Both the position numbers and the translations under genes were made by a program. Shown here piece after piece: positions 17,727-26,043 of a stretch of DNA of 64,000 bases. Numbering within the stretch: position 1 is the stretch's first letter; every line of letters starts with the position of its first letter. This stretch comes from PSRF01 sp050748205. GTDB lineage: Bacteria > Acidobacteriota > Blastocatellia > Pyrinomonadales > Pyrinomonadaceae. Under the pieces are notes generated by a model. The model had not been told where the DNA came from, made no database searches, and was given only the letters and a program-made list of their open reading frames with translations. The stretch is from positions 4,790-68,789 of the forward strand of contig JBOGOU010000214.1 of NCBI GenBank assembly GCA_050748205.1, written 5' to 3'.

Positions 17727-20720
17727 ATGCCCTCAGTCATTAGAAAAGTCATAACTTTCGCTGTTTTGCTGGCCTGCGCGCTTGTAGGCTATTTGAGGTG
17801 GTCTGAGATCCGGACCGATGCAGCAGATCCCTGTCAAACGCCAAGTTTTGCCGCCATTGTCACGGCCAATGTGGGAAACACTCCCAGGTCGGTCGCTGCG
17901 GGAGATTTCAGCGGCGACGGGAAGCCCGATCTAGTAACCGCGAATTATTTCGGTGACAACGTCTCGCTTCTATTAGGAGATGGTGCGGGCAATTTTGCGA
18001 TTACCGGCACTGTCACTACTGGCCAACGACCCAGAGCCGTTGCCCTGGCAGACTTCAACAACGACAGCAAACTCGATCTGGTTGTATCCAGAGATTTCTC
18101 GTCAACGGTGTCGCTTTTGCTTGGCACCGGCACCGGGACTTTTTCAGCGCCTGTGGATTTCCCAGTCGGACCCAACCCGTCTATGAACCCTCTGTCGCTG
18201 GTCACCGCTGATTTCAATAATGACGGGAAACGCGACATAGCGACCGGCAACGATGGGTCCAGCACGGTTTCGATCTTGCTCGGAAACGGAACCGGTGGCT
18301 TTGCCCCAGCTACGAGTGTGAGTGGCATCCGACCCGCTTCCCTCGCCGTGGCAGATTTCAATGGCGACAGTAAGCCCGATCTGGCCGCTTCGAATATCAG
18401 TAACGGCATGGTGACAATTATTCTGGGGGATGGCAACGGCGGTTTTGGGACGGCAACTCATTTCAATGGAGGCTCTTTGCTTCAGGGAATCGCAGCCACG
18501 GATTTCAATGGAGACAATGCGGTTGACATCGCAGTCACAAACTTTAGCGACTGCTGCACCCCTGCCTTCGTAGCTGTGCTGTTGGGCGATGGCGCCGGCT
18601 CTTTCGGTGCGAACACCAAATTCCCCGTCCCTGCGGGTCCACTGGCCATCGCAGTGGGCGACTTTAATGGCGATGCGAAAAAGGACGTCGCTACGGCAAA
18701 TGTTCAACAAACGTCCAGCAACGTATCAGTCCTGCTGGGAAATGGCGCCGGAGCTTTGGGTGCGGCGACTAATTTCTCAATCGGCGCAGCTCCCAATTTC
18801 GTCATTACTGGAGACGTGAATTTGGATGGGGCTGTGGATTTGATTGCAACTAATCCTCCGAATGCCACGGCCTTGCTCAACGCGTGTGGCGGTGCGCCGA
18901 CGCCGACACCTACACCGACACCCACGCCGTCACCAACGCCAACGCCGACCCCCACTCCAGCGCCGGGCGATGTCGTCATTAGCCAGATCTATGGCGGCGG
19001 CGGCAACCCCGGCTCCACGTTTCAGAATAACTTTGTCGAATTGTTCAATAGATCGAACACAGCCTTCAACATCAGCGGCTGGCCAATACATTTCGGCTCC
19101 GCCACCGGACCATTTAACGTTTCTGTATCTTTCGTTAGTTCTCAAGGCGTCTTTATTTCACCCGGCAAGTACCTATTGATTCAACTGGGTCCGAACAGTA
19201 CGAACGGCGCTCCGTTGCCTACTCCCGATTTTGTTATTCCGTCGGGCGGCCCGTTCCCACCCATCAATCTTTCACCCTCAGGTAAGCTTGCGTTCACTCG
19301 GCCCAGCACTGTCCTACCGCCAGTCCCATGTCCTTTGCCGAACTCTAACGTTGTAGATCTTGTCGGTTACGGCGCCACGGCGAATTGCTTTGAAGGCTCG
19401 GGACCGACTGCCACCTTAAGTAATACAACTGCAGCTCTCAGACAGGCCGACGGGTGCACAGACACTGACAACAATGGAAGTGACTTCGTCGTTGGCGTCC
19501 CAAACCCGCGCAACCGTAGTGCGCCGGCAAGGTTCTGCAGCTCGGCAGCTCCGGTGGTGCAGTTTATCCAGTCAACTTTCAATGTTACCGAAGAGTCTGC
19601 CTCCATCGGCTTGATGGTCACACGTACCGGCAATACGTCGGGAGCTTCGACAGTTAGTTACACCACCAGCGACTCTTCAGGCGCCAACAACTGCAACGTC
19701 ATAAGCGGCCATGCTTCGGCGCGCTGCGACTACATCGCTACGGTCGGCACGCTGAATTTTGCAGCCGGTGAAACCTTTAAGCTGATCAACGTTCCGCTCG
19801 TTGGTGATGCATATGCAGAAGGCGCGGAGGAATTCTCAGTCAGCCTGGGTTCCACGACCAATGCCACGCTTGGTTCACCCGCTTCAACAACTGTCCATAT
19901 CAACGATGATGACACCACGAACGGCGCAAATCCAATTGATCAGACTGCCTTCTTCGTGCGACAGCACTATGTCGATTTTCTAAATCGGGAACCTGACAAT
20001 GCCGGTTTGAGCTTTTGGATGGGCGAAATAAACAACTGCGCTCCCAAGCCGCAGTGCACAGAGATCAAGCGCATTAATGTTTCAGCTGCCTTCTTCCTCT
20101 CGATAGAGTTTCAGGAGACTGGCTACCTTGCTTACCGGATGCACAAAGCCGCTTATGGCGATACCACATCTCCGAACGTGGCCGTCACGGTGCCGATCAT
20201 CCGGCTGCAGGAGTTCTTACCGGATGCATTGCGATTAGGGGAGGGCGTTCGAGTCGGCATTCCGGGGTGGGAGGCGGTGTTGGAAAGCAATAAGACTGCC
20301 TATGCTCTTGAATTTGTGCAACGGCAGCGATTCCTCACTGACTATCCGATGACAATGAGTCCGGTTGATTTCGTAGACACACTGAACCTGAAAGCCGGCG
20401 GTGTCCTGTCTCCGGCTGAACGTGTGTTACTGATAGCTGAGCTGGTGGCCGCTACGGACATCACGCAGGGGCGCGCGAGTGTATTGAGGAAGGTGGCTGA
20501 AGACGCTGACCTGCGAGAGCGTGAAAAGAACCGCGCGTTTGTACTGATGCAGTACTATGGGTACTTGAGAAGAAACCCGGACGATCCTCAGGATGCAGAC
20601 TTTCGAGGATGGGAGTTCTGGCTGAATAAACTCAACCTGTTCAACGGGAACTTCGTCGATGCCGAAATGGTCAAGAGCTTCATCAGCTCAATCGAATATC
20701 GGCAAAGATTCGGCCCGTAG
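17727..20720 (+). CDS. Secreted FG-GAP/VCBS repeat protein with lamin-tail, Calx-beta and DUF4214 domains
   Basis: 997 aa. A signal peptide or anchor covers residues ~8-30. Residues ~40-385 hold about seven FG-GAP/VCBS blades, each with a calcium-binding 'D-F-N-x-D-x-x-x-D' loop (ADFNNDSKLDLV, ADFNNDGKRDIA, GDFNGDAKKDVA). A Thr-Pro linker (~393-412) follows. Next is a lamin-tail-like domain (VVISQIYGGGGNPGSTFQNN, ~415-605), then a Calx-beta domain (~613-730, FNVTEESASIGLMVTRTG). The C-terminus is a DUF4214-like domain (FFVRQHYVDFLNREPDNAGL, ~740-990), a module often found in exported surface proteins. The parts indicate an extracellular, Ca-binding, adhesion-type protein, but no ligand can be named. 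No operon partner is apparent. Confidence 0.85.
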   Translation: MPSVIRKVITFAVLLACALVGYLRWSEIRTDAADPCQTPSFAAIVTANVGNTPRSVAAGDFSGDGKPDLVTANYFGDNVSLLLGDGAGNFAITGTVTTGQRPRAVALADFNNDSKLDLVVSRDFSSTVSLLLGTGTGTFSAPVDFPVGPNPSMNPLSLVTADFNNDGKRDIATGNDGSSTVSILLGNGTGGFAPATSVSGIRPASLAVADFNGDSKPDLAASNISNGMVTIILGDGNGGFGTATHFNGGSLLQGIAATDFNGDNAVDIAVTNFSDCCTPAFVAVLLGDGAGSFGANTKFPVPAGPLAIAVGDFNGDAKKDVATANVQQTSSNVSVLLGNGAGALGAATNFSIGAAPNFVITGDVNLDGAVDLIATNPPNATALLNACGGAPTPTPTPTPTPSPTPTPTPTPAPGDVVISQIYGGGGNPGSTFQNNFVELFNRSNTAFNISGWPIHFGSATGPFNVSVSFVSSQGVFISPGKYLLIQLGPNSTNGAPLPTPDFVIPSGGPFPPINLSPSGKLAFTRPSTVLPPVPCPLPNSNVVDLVGYGATANCFEGSGPTATLSNTTAALRQADGCTDTDNNGSDFVVGVPNPRNRSAPARFCSSAAPVVQFIQSTFNVTEESASIGLMVTRTGNTSGASTVSYTTSDSSGANNCNVISGHASARCDYIATVGTLNFAAGETFKLINVPLVGDAYAEGAEEFSVSLGSTTNATLGSPASTTVHINDDDTTNGANPIDQTAFFVRQHYVDFLNREPDNAGLSFWMGEINNCAPKPQCTEIKRINVSAAFFLSIEFQETGYLAYRMHKAAYGDTTSPNVAVTVPIIRLQEFLPDALRLGEGVRVGIPGWEAVLESNKTAYALEFVQRQRFLTDYPMTMSPVDFVDTLNLKAGGVLSPAERVLLIAELVAATDITQGRASVLRKVAEDADLREREKNRAFVLMQYYGYLRRNPDDPQDADFRGWEFWLNKLNLFNGNFVDAEMVKSFISSIEYRQRFGP

Positions 20721-20787
20721 TGAAGTAGTTCTCCTGATTTTATTTTCTTCATCTGCCTGTCCTTGAGGCAAACGGGAAAGTCAGAAA

Positions 20788-20946
20788 CGATCCACGAAAT
20801 CACACGAAATGTCACTAACAAGATTTTCGTGTTCGTTCGTGTGAGTTCGTGGATCGAGTATTTCATAAAGCCAATTCTCAAATTGCGACGGCCCCCTTTA
20901 CGATTCAGGATTTACCATTCACAATTTACGATTGAAGCTTCACGAC
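20788..20946. repeat. Inverted repeat plus TTTACGA-type heptads upstream of qor
   Basis: Arms 20788-20808 and 20836-20856 pair over 21 bp with one mismatch (CGATCCACGAAATCACACGA and complement). Bases ~20898-20937 carry degenerate TTTACGATTCAGGATTTACC-like heptads related to the array at 11670-11754. The following ATG of the quinone reductase is at 20961. Confidence 0.75.
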
Positions 20947-20960
20947 TGTAGGATACCGTC

Positions 20961-21929
20961 ATGAAAGCCATTCAAGTTGCTGAAGTCGGCGGGCCAGAAG
21001 TCCTCAAGCTCGTCGATCTTCCCATTCCCGAACCAAAGCCAAACGAAGCGCTCGTCGAGATCAAGGCCGCGGGTGTGAACTTCATTGACGTCTATTTCCG
21101 GGAAGGGCGCTATCCCGCGCCGCTACCCTTTGTGAATGGCCAGGAGGCGGCCGGTGTCGTCACAGCGATCGGTTCTGAGGTTACAAATGTGAAGCCCGGC
21201 GACCGTGTGGCTTACACCGGGGTCTTGGGAAGCTATGCCGAGTATGCTGCAGTTCCCGCCGATCGTTTGGTTAGCATCCCTGAAGAGCTCGACTTCAATC
21301 AGGCCGCGGCGGCAATGCTTCAGGGGATGACTGCGCACTATCTTAGCCATAGCACGTTTCCTCTGAAGAAAGGTCAGGCGGCGCTAGTTCACGCGGCAGC
21401 TGGTGGTGTGGGCCGGCTGTTGGTCCAAATGGCGAAGCACCTCGGCGCTCGCGTAATCGGTACGGCGGGTTCCGAGGCGAAGGCGAGTCTTGCGCGTGAG
21501 GCAGGGGCGGACGAGTGTGTCATTTACACTAAACAGGACTTCGAAACGGAAACTCGTCGTTTTACTGATGGCAAAGGCGTGGACGTCGTTTACGACGGCG
21601 TGGGGAAGACCACTTTTGACAAGGACTTGAATGTTCTGCGGCCAAGGGGTTACCTGGTGCTTTTCGGCGGCGCCAGTGGCGCAGTGCCGCCCCTCGATCT
21701 CATGAAGCTCACGCAAAAGGGCTCGCTGTTTGTCACACGTCCCAGCCTGGCTCATTACATCGCCAGCCGCGAGGAACTGGAACAACGCTCCGGTGAGGTT
21801 TTGCAGATGATCGTCGGAGGCGATCTGAAACTTCGGATCCACAAAACCTATCCAATAGGCGAAGCCCAACAGGCACATCGCGACCTGGAAGGAAGAAAAA
21901 CGACCGGAAAGCTATTGCTTATTCCGTGA
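20961..21929 (+). CDS. qor: NADPH:quinone oxidoreductase (medium-chain, zinc-independent)
   Basis: 322 aa MDR-family reductase of the Qor/zeta-crystallin type. The N-terminal GroES-like half contains AAGVNFIDVYFREGRYPAPLPFVNGQEAAGVV; the Rossmann half has VHAAAGGVGRLLVQMAKHLGARVIGTAGS. The zinc ligands of alcohol dehydrogenases are absent, as expected for quinone reductases. VVYDGVGKTTFDKDLNVLRPRGYLVLFG is also characteristic. It reduces quinones by one electron with NADPH in the cytoplasm. It appears monocistronic and is followed by palindromic element copy 3. Confidence 0.92.
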   Translation: MKAIQVAEVGGPEVLKLVDLPIPEPKPNEALVEIKAAGVNFIDVYFREGRYPAPLPFVNGQEAAGVVTAIGSEVTNVKPGDRVAYTGVLGSYAEYAAVPADRLVSIPEELDFNQAAAAMLQGMTAHYLSHSTFPLKKGQAALVHAAAGGVGRLLVQMAKHLGARVIGTAGSEAKASLAREAGADECVIYTKQDFETETRRFTDGKGVDVVYDGVGKTTFDKDLNVLRPRGYLVLFGGASGAVPPLDLMKLTQKGSLFVTRPSLAHYIASREELEQRSGEVLQMIVGGDLKLRIHKTYPIGEAQQAHRDLEGRKTTGKLLLIP

Positions 21930-22036
21930 TGGGACATGTGTTGACGCCGGAGGCAATAGAACCTCTCTGAAAACTCAAGAATCCCATCCACGGAAGTGGG
22001 TGTCTGAAATCCAAAAATGAACCTACGGTAATTTGC

Positions 22037-22158
22037 AGGTCAGGAAGGTGGGCTTGCCCCCGCCCAACTTTGGTGAGTCTTCACTTCAGAAGAAATCATT
22101 CAGGTGATCCTGAAGGCTGTTCCAACTTGAGGCGGGGGCAAGCCCACCTTCCCAACCT
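22037..22158. repeat. Palindromic element family A, copy 3
   Basis: Left arm 22037-22064 and right arm 22131-22158 pair over 28 bp with two mismatches; core GGAAGGTGGGCTTGCCCCCG. The spacer (66 nt) has a small internal symmetry, TTCAGGTGATCCTGAAG. It lies between the convergent qor and hydrolase genes. Confidence 0.85.
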
Positions 22159-22210
22159 GTGAGATTTTCAAACTGGAGTGGTTTCCTGTGACCCTCAAGG
22201 CTGCTCCAAC

Positions 22211-23719
22211 TCACCTTTTCAAGCTAAACCCTCTGCGGCGAATACTCTTCACGCATGAGGTGTCGAGGCCCTTCACTGTACCTCGTTCGACAAAGTCAAT
22301 CTGCAGCCGGTTGACGCAATCAAGGCCTTCGAGACCGCTGAAACCGTGGGCGCCGTGCGGCACTATCACATGCAGACTATTAGGTAAATGCGCGGCGACA
22401 GCCTCACCGTTTGATGGCGGAGTAACAGGATCCCATTCGCCAGTTAGGATCAAGACGGGCGCGGATCCTCGCACAGGATCGCCATAGTCTCCGGGAATGG
22501 ACGCGCGCGTCCAAAGTGCGCATGCCTCTCGCTGTTGGCGCAATCGATAGTCACCGAGGAACGTACTGGTTGCGAGCCGCTCTCCCTCGCCAGGTTTGAT
22601 CCAGGGAAGATCCTCGGCGCAAGTGATCGAGAGGTACAGACCGTTGCTGCCGGTAGCCACGATTCCCAGACGATAACGCAGCGCTGCCTCAGCAAGGGGA
22701 ACAAAGTCACCTTGGGCCGCCAGATGGAGAACCAGAGGAACCTGGCTTGCCGCTCCTGGGTTGTACAACATGTAGCGAATCGCTTCAGCAGCCAGTTCCC
22801 GAGAGAGTTTTACCTTGCGGCGATTGTCAGATTTGGCTGTTGAGTCCGATGTTGGAATGTTGCTGGAGCCAGGACTTCGCACTTGAACCTCTACTGGCCC
22901 TCGCAGCAACCGCTCGAGCACGGCGCTGACCTCGGCGCGCAGATTTGGAAACGCCAGGTGGCACGCTTCGTCTTCATTGCATTCGGTCAGAATTCCCTGC
23001 AGTGCCCGCTCAGTATGCTGTGGAAAATCACGGGGCATGTACTGATTTGGCGGCGACACGCCTTGTAAGCTGATGGTCCGAACATGTTGCGGATGGCGTC
23101 TTAGATAGATCAGTGCTGCGCGGGTCCCGTAAGACGCCCCGAAGAGGTTGAGCTGCTGATAGCCCAGGGCTGCTCTTACTTCATCCAGATCGTCCGCGGC
23201 AATCGGAGTGGTATAGAGGGTCAAATCGGCGTCTCGCTCGAGTTGACCGCGACATTTGCGAACATCGTCGAGGGGGAAGAAGTAGCCGAAATAACTTTGC
23301 AGATCGGCCGCGTTGAAGAAATCACAATTGAGCGGATGAGAGCCGCCGGCGCCGCGCTGGTCAACAAACACCAGGTCGCGATGCTCATTGATCTTTGCAA
23401 AGTACTGAGCAATACCAGGAGCGTCTTCGGTCGCTGAGGAACCTGGGCCTCCAGCAATGTAGACAAAGGGATCGGCGGCTCGCTCGCTGCCTGTGGCAGG
23501 AAAAACGAGGATTTTCAGATTGATTTTGCGTCCCTGTCTGGCAGCCCGATTCTCGTAAACTTCGTAACTACCGCACTGTGCCTTTCCCGAGTATTCCGGC
23601 ACCTCGCACGGCTTCAATATTACAGGCTGAGGCTTCGCCGTTTGAGTGTTTGTACTACTGTGTAGCGTACCCGCTATCGAGGCAGCACAAGCAATCGCGA
23701 TAAGTAATTCTCTCATCAA
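22211..23719 (-). CDS. Exported alpha/beta hydrolase, tripeptidyl-aminopeptidase (TAP-like) type
   Basis: 502 aa with an N-terminal signal peptide (ELLIAIACAASIAGTLHSS). The oxyanion region PFVYIAGGPGSSATEDAPG and the DQRGAGGSHPLNCD segment are those of proline-iminopeptidase-like enzymes. The nucleophile is in LFGASYGTRAALIYL; the Asp is in LILTGEWDPVTPP and the His in VPHGAHGFSG. The C-terminal TAP-like lid region is present. It is probably a periplasmic exopeptidase that trims short peptides. ATG 23719 is followed by a second in-frame ATG one codon later; either may be used. Upstream lies a palindromic element and no clear partner gene. Confidence 0.85.
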   Translation of the reverse strand: MMRELLIAIACAASIAGTLHSSTNTQTAKPQPVILKPCEVPEYSGKAQCGSYEVYENRAARQGRKINLKILVFPATGSERAADPFVYIAGGPGSSATEDAPGIAQYFAKINEHRDLVFVDQRGAGGSHPLNCDFFNAADLQSYFGYFFPLDDVRKCRGQLERDADLTLYTTPIAADDLDEVRAALGYQQLNLFGASYGTRAALIYLRRHPQHVRTISLQGVSPPNQYMPRDFPQHTERALQGILTECNEDEACHLAFPNLRAEVSAVLERLLRGPVEVQVRSPGSSNIPTSDSTAKSDNRRKVKLSRELAAEAIRYMLYNPGAASQVPLVLHLAAQGDFVPLAEAALRYRLGIVATGSNGLYLSITCAEDLPWIKPGEGERLATSTFLGDYRLRQQREACALWTRASIPGDYGDPVRGSAPVLILTGEWDPVTPPSNGEAVAAHLPNSLHVIVPHGAHGFSGLEGLDCVNRLQIDFVERGTVKGLDTSCVKSIRRRGFSLKR

Positions 23720-23793
23720 TAGTCACCCCCATAACGCCAATCCTTGCTGGTTCACTTTGAGCATCTATCCTTCGCCTCAGTTCAGGACTATGA

Positions 23794-23973
23794 CTCTCAT
23801 TCACACCGCGGCTTTAGCCCGGTGGGTTAACGCTTCATACAATATCCTTAACCGTTTCAACGGTTTTCTCCGGTCCAGCATGACTGTAACTCAAGAGCAA
23901 ACCGTTCAAACGGTTTCAGAAGATTGCAGTAGCCTACGTAGTCACCGTGCTGAAGCCGCGGTGTGAATGAGAG
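23794..23973. repeat. Palindromic element family B with CCGCGGCTT ends
   Basis: Arms 23794-23818 and 23949-23973 pair over 25 bp with one mismatch (CTCTCATTCACACCGCGGCT and complement). The centre holds two small palindromes, AACCGTTTCAACGGTT and AACCGTTCAAACGGTT. There is no gene between 23720 and 24040, so this element is most of that interval. Confidence 0.8.
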
Positions 23974-24040
23974 GTCCAGAAATCCAACTGAACCAGTAGT
24001 GCGCCAATCCCGAGTGCAGCTGCACTGGCTCCGACTGCCG

Positions 24041-24361
24041 CTACTTCAACAACCCAGTAAGCCAGTGCAACACATTAAGAGCGAGTTGGCGATCGTCTGT
24101 TCCCGGGTAATTCATTCCGAAGTTCACATTTTGAGCAGTTAGCATTGCGGCCTCACCAAATACCACCACTCGCCCTGCGCCAAAAGGTAGCGCCAGAGCC
24201 TGAGCACGGCCTGCAGCTGAGACAGTCCGGGCTTGTTGGGGTTTGTCGAGGTCAAATACATCGTATGCCTGTGATGACAACTTCATCAGCGCTGTGCTGT
24301 TTTTGGGTCCTTTCAACGACTGTTGTACTTTGCTTACTATAATTTTTGCCGGATTCACAGT
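24041..24361 (-). pseudogene. C-terminal remnant of a larger protein (unrecognised)
   Basis: The frame is open for ~106 codons from just after a TGA at 24362-24364; the only start is a GTG at 24358. The peptide ends GRVVVFGEAAMLTAQNVNFG then DDRQLALNVLHWLTGLLK. This looks like the final strand-helix of a glutamine-amidotransferase-like or DUF4350-like fold, in which a preceding ~200 residues would be expected. Nothing homologous-looking is found upstream, so it is read as a truncated gene. Expression is doubtful. Confidence 0.35.
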
Positions 24362-24482
24362 TCAATTCGATGCACTCCCGCAATGGAATCAGGATTGACG
24401 GGCCATGTTTGGAGTCTCAGGGAATTGTTAACAGTTTGACCGTCTTGACGCTTTCTTCCTAGTAGCCTCTTGTCACGCGTGA

Positions 24483-24510
24483 TACAATTTCCCTGCGAAC
24501 GCAGGGAAAT
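24483..24510 (+). promoter_or_regulatory. Possible -10 box with overlapping palindromic operator before the toxin cassette
   Basis: TACAAT at 24483-24488 overlaps a perfect 10-bp palindrome: ATTTCCCTGC (24487-24496), GAAC, GCAGGGAAAT (24501-24510). Outer GCGTG (24476-24480) and CACGC (24511-24515) add a further stem. It lies 25 nt upstream of the first gene of the cassette. No good -35 was found at 17 nt, so the -10 call is tentative; the palindrome is certain. A dyad here suits autoregulation by an antitoxin complex, which is inference. Confidence 0.5.
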
Positions 24511-24534
24511 CACGCGCCCTAAAAAGTAATCAAA

Positions 24535-24945
24535 ATGAACGAAAAAGACACAGCGGAACAAGGCGAAAATGTCTCTAAAGAACAGCAAGAGATTAGCTTT
24601 AACTACGTAAAAAGCAACCTCTTTCGGGTAATCCATGCTGATGGGGCTTGGGGCGGCTTATCTCCCCGAGGCGACATTCACATAGCGTTCTACAACGAAC
24701 GGGCCGCGATACCCGATTTTAGCAAAGTCGTTTTTTCTCAGAGTAGGCGGCTCGTTGAGTCCGAGACATTTGAGGCAAGTAGCGAATTGGTGCGCGAAGT
24801 AGAAGTCGATGTCATCGTTGATCTGACGACCGCAAAGGCGCTGCGAACGTGGTTAGATACCATGATCAGCGCTCTGGAAGAAAGACTGAAAGAGGCCATA
24901 GCACAGAAGGTAAAAGATGCCGAAGAGACACGTGTTGAAAAATAG
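24535..24945 (+). CDS. Small DUF3467-like protein, first gene of MazF cassette
   Basis: 136 aa. After an acidic N-terminus, ISFNYVKSNLFRVIHADGAWG and DIHIAFYNERAAIP form a strand-rich core. It is followed by VEVDVIVDLTTAKALRTWLDTMI and a charged helix. The layout (short beta core recording phage- or gas-vesicle-like 'YAN-hFRV' plus a 'V-V-L-x-x-x-x-A-x-x-L' helix) resembles DUF3467, but the match is by eye only. The function is unknown. Its last 29 bases overlap the next gene in another frame, so the two are probably translated together. ATG 24535 follows a palindromic site. It could be an accessory or chaperone component of the toxin-antitoxin cassette. Confidence 0.65.
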   Translation: MNEKDTAEQGENVSKEQQEISFNYVKSNLFRVIHADGAWGGLSPRGDIHIAFYNERAAIPDFSKVVFSQSRRLVESETFEASSELVREVEVDVIVDLTTAKALRTWLDTMISALEERLKEAIAQKVKDAEETRVEK

Positions 24946-25279
24946 CAACTTCCTGTCCGATGACGCGGTAAGAAACCTTTTGGCAAAGGAAGCCCTGATT
25001 CGCGGCGATGCAGAGGCGGAAGAAGAAACATCGAACGAAGGGTTTATCTCTTCAAGCGGCACTGTCTCTTATGTGTTTTTTACTTGGAAGGTTTCCGACT
25101 CTGCTAGCAGTTGCGACTACGTCTACCGCTTTAGCCCCGCCCAAAAGGAAGACGATCCTTTTGGTGATGAAGAGAGCTTGAGGTTGCTATATGCAGAGTT
25201 CGCGGAAGAAGATCGCACACTAGCTAATGAAGGCTTGGCGGAGTTTCGTCAAACTATGTTGGATTACGACGGAGAATAA
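24917..25279 (+). CDS. Acidic 120-aa protein, candidate antitoxin
   Basis: Not recognised as a known family. It is 120 aa and strongly acidic (clusters DAEAEEETSNE, QKEDDPFGDEESL, AEFAEEDRTLANE), with a short aromatic strand SYVFFTWKVSDSASSCDYVY in the middle. No AbrB/MazE, RHH or HTH signature can be seen. It overlaps the upstream gene by 29 bp and ends 5 bp before a MazF/PemK-type gene. Its position, size and negative charge are what one expects of an antitoxin that mimics RNA and caps a MazF active site. This role is inferred from context only. Confidence 0.6.
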   Translation: MPKRHVLKNSNFLSDDAVRNLLAKEALIRGDAEAEEETSNEGFISSSGTVSYVFFTWKVSDSASSCDYVYRFSPAQKEDDPFGDEESLRLLYAEFAEEDRTLANEGLAEFRQTMLDYDGE

Positions 25280-25284
25280 CCTTA

Positions 25285-25656
25285 GTGTCGTTCCGGCAGC
25301 CCTCACGTGGACAAGTCTATAAGGCCAATCTAAACCCACCCGAAGGCACAGATCTCGCTCACGAATACGCAGGTGACTGGAAAATCGTATTAGTCCTTCA
25401 GATTGACAAGCTCAATCGAGCAACGAATACGGTTGTAGTCGTTCCCCTAACCACCACCCTCAAACACGCAAGACTGCCCACGACTGCCTTTATCGAGCGC
25501 GTTCCGGGGAATATTCTAACCGAGCCATGTGTTGCGCTCTGCCACCAAGTTCGAGCTTTAGATAAGAGTAAGCTTAGGCAGTATTGCGGGCAATTACCTA
25601 CCGCTGACACGGAACGAGTCGCGGAACTTGTAGCCCAAATAATTGGGCGTTCCTAA
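25285..25656 (+). CDS. MazF/PemK-type endoribonuclease toxin
   Basis: 123 aa from a GTG start. The family signature is clear: SRGQVYKANLNPPEGTDLAHEYAGDWKIVLVLQ with the basic 'RG-x-V' strand, the VVVPLTTT strand, and the C-terminal CVALCHQVRALDKSKL. These match the SH3-like fold of MazF/PemK/ChpB toxins, which cut single-stranded mRNA in the cytoplasm. The catalytic Arg in the first strand and the conserved Thr of PLTT are present. It is the third gene of a tight cassette (5-nt gap from the acidic protein). Its neighbour is not a classical MazE, so the pairing would be unusual. Confidence 0.85.
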   Translation: MSFRQPSRGQVYKANLNPPEGTDLAHEYAGDWKIVLVLQIDKLNRATNTVVVVPLTTTLKHARLPTTAFIERVPGNILTEPCVALCHQVRALDKSKLRQYCGQLPTADTERVAELVAQIIGRS

Positions 25657-25793
25657 TAAGCCTATAATCCGCGAGGGTCGCACTGCGCCTCTTATTAGGC
25701 CACTACCGCCGTTTTTTGTTATCGGATAAGCTCTTGTGCCAGCAGGGCGATGCATACACACAGAATTAGGACAGTATCAATTCTTATTCTTCC

Positions 25794-25823
25794 TTGACAG
25801 TTTCTCGAAGTCTTGCCTATAGT
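25794..25823 (+). promoter_or_regulatory. Sigma70 promoter of the aromatic operon leader
   Basis: TTGACA (25794-25799), an 18-nt spacer and TATAGT (25818-25823). Transcription would start near 25830, ~65 nt ahead of the leader peptide. It is one of the best consensus promoters in the window. Confidence 0.8.
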
Positions 25824-25895
25824 AGGCGCTTGCTTCCTAGTGAAGCGATTGTTGACTTCGGCGTCCTGAAGCCGAGATTCATAGCAAGCTCAATT

Positions 25896-25997
25896 ATGGT
25901 TACGCGCTCGTATTATTACTTCGCCTTTACTTACCACTTCTTCTCCAACGGGAGGAGCGGGCAGGCGAAGTTTGAGCGTGAAGTGCTGAAGACCTAA
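25896..25997 (+). CDS. Tyr/Phe-rich leader peptide of an attenuator
   Basis: 33 codons from ATG 25896 to TAA 25995-25997. Codons 6-16 read YYYFAFTYHFF: eight of eleven are Tyr or Phe, a density not expected by chance. It lies between a sigma70 promoter and a strong terminator, ahead of chorismate mutase, prephenate dehydratase and DAHP synthase. It therefore has the form of the pheL-type leader known in enterobacteria. The ribosome would sense charged tRNA-Tyr and tRNA-Phe. No strong Shine-Dalgarno is visible, but the frame is open further upstream. The peptide itself need have no function. Confidence 0.8.
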   Translation: MVTRSYYYFAFTYHFFSNGRSGQAKFEREVLKT

Positions 25998-26043
25998 TAA
26001 GAGCAAGCACAAAAAGCTTTCAATCGAGCCAGCCGCGACTCCC
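25918..26043 (+). promoter_or_regulatory. Competing leader hairpins (pause and antiterminator)
   Basis: Three alternative pairings can be read. (1) ACTTCGCC (25918-25925, inside the Tyr/Phe codons) pairs perfectly with GGCGAAGT (25964-25971). (2) TTCTCC (25941-25946) pairs with GGAGGA (25951-25956). (3) GGGAGGAGCGG (25950-25960) pairs with CCGCGACTCCC (26033-26043), 9 of 11 with a tandem G-A mismatch. Pairing 3 uses the 5' arm of the terminator, so it excludes termination. Pairings 1 and 2 occupy or enclose the same segment and have their 5' arms in the codons where a starved ribosome would stall. Confidence 0.65.

Noticed and set aside
24355..24636. 93-aa minus-strand ORF before the MazF cassette
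   Set aside because: No recognisable domain, covers the palindromic site and is antisense to the first cassette gene.
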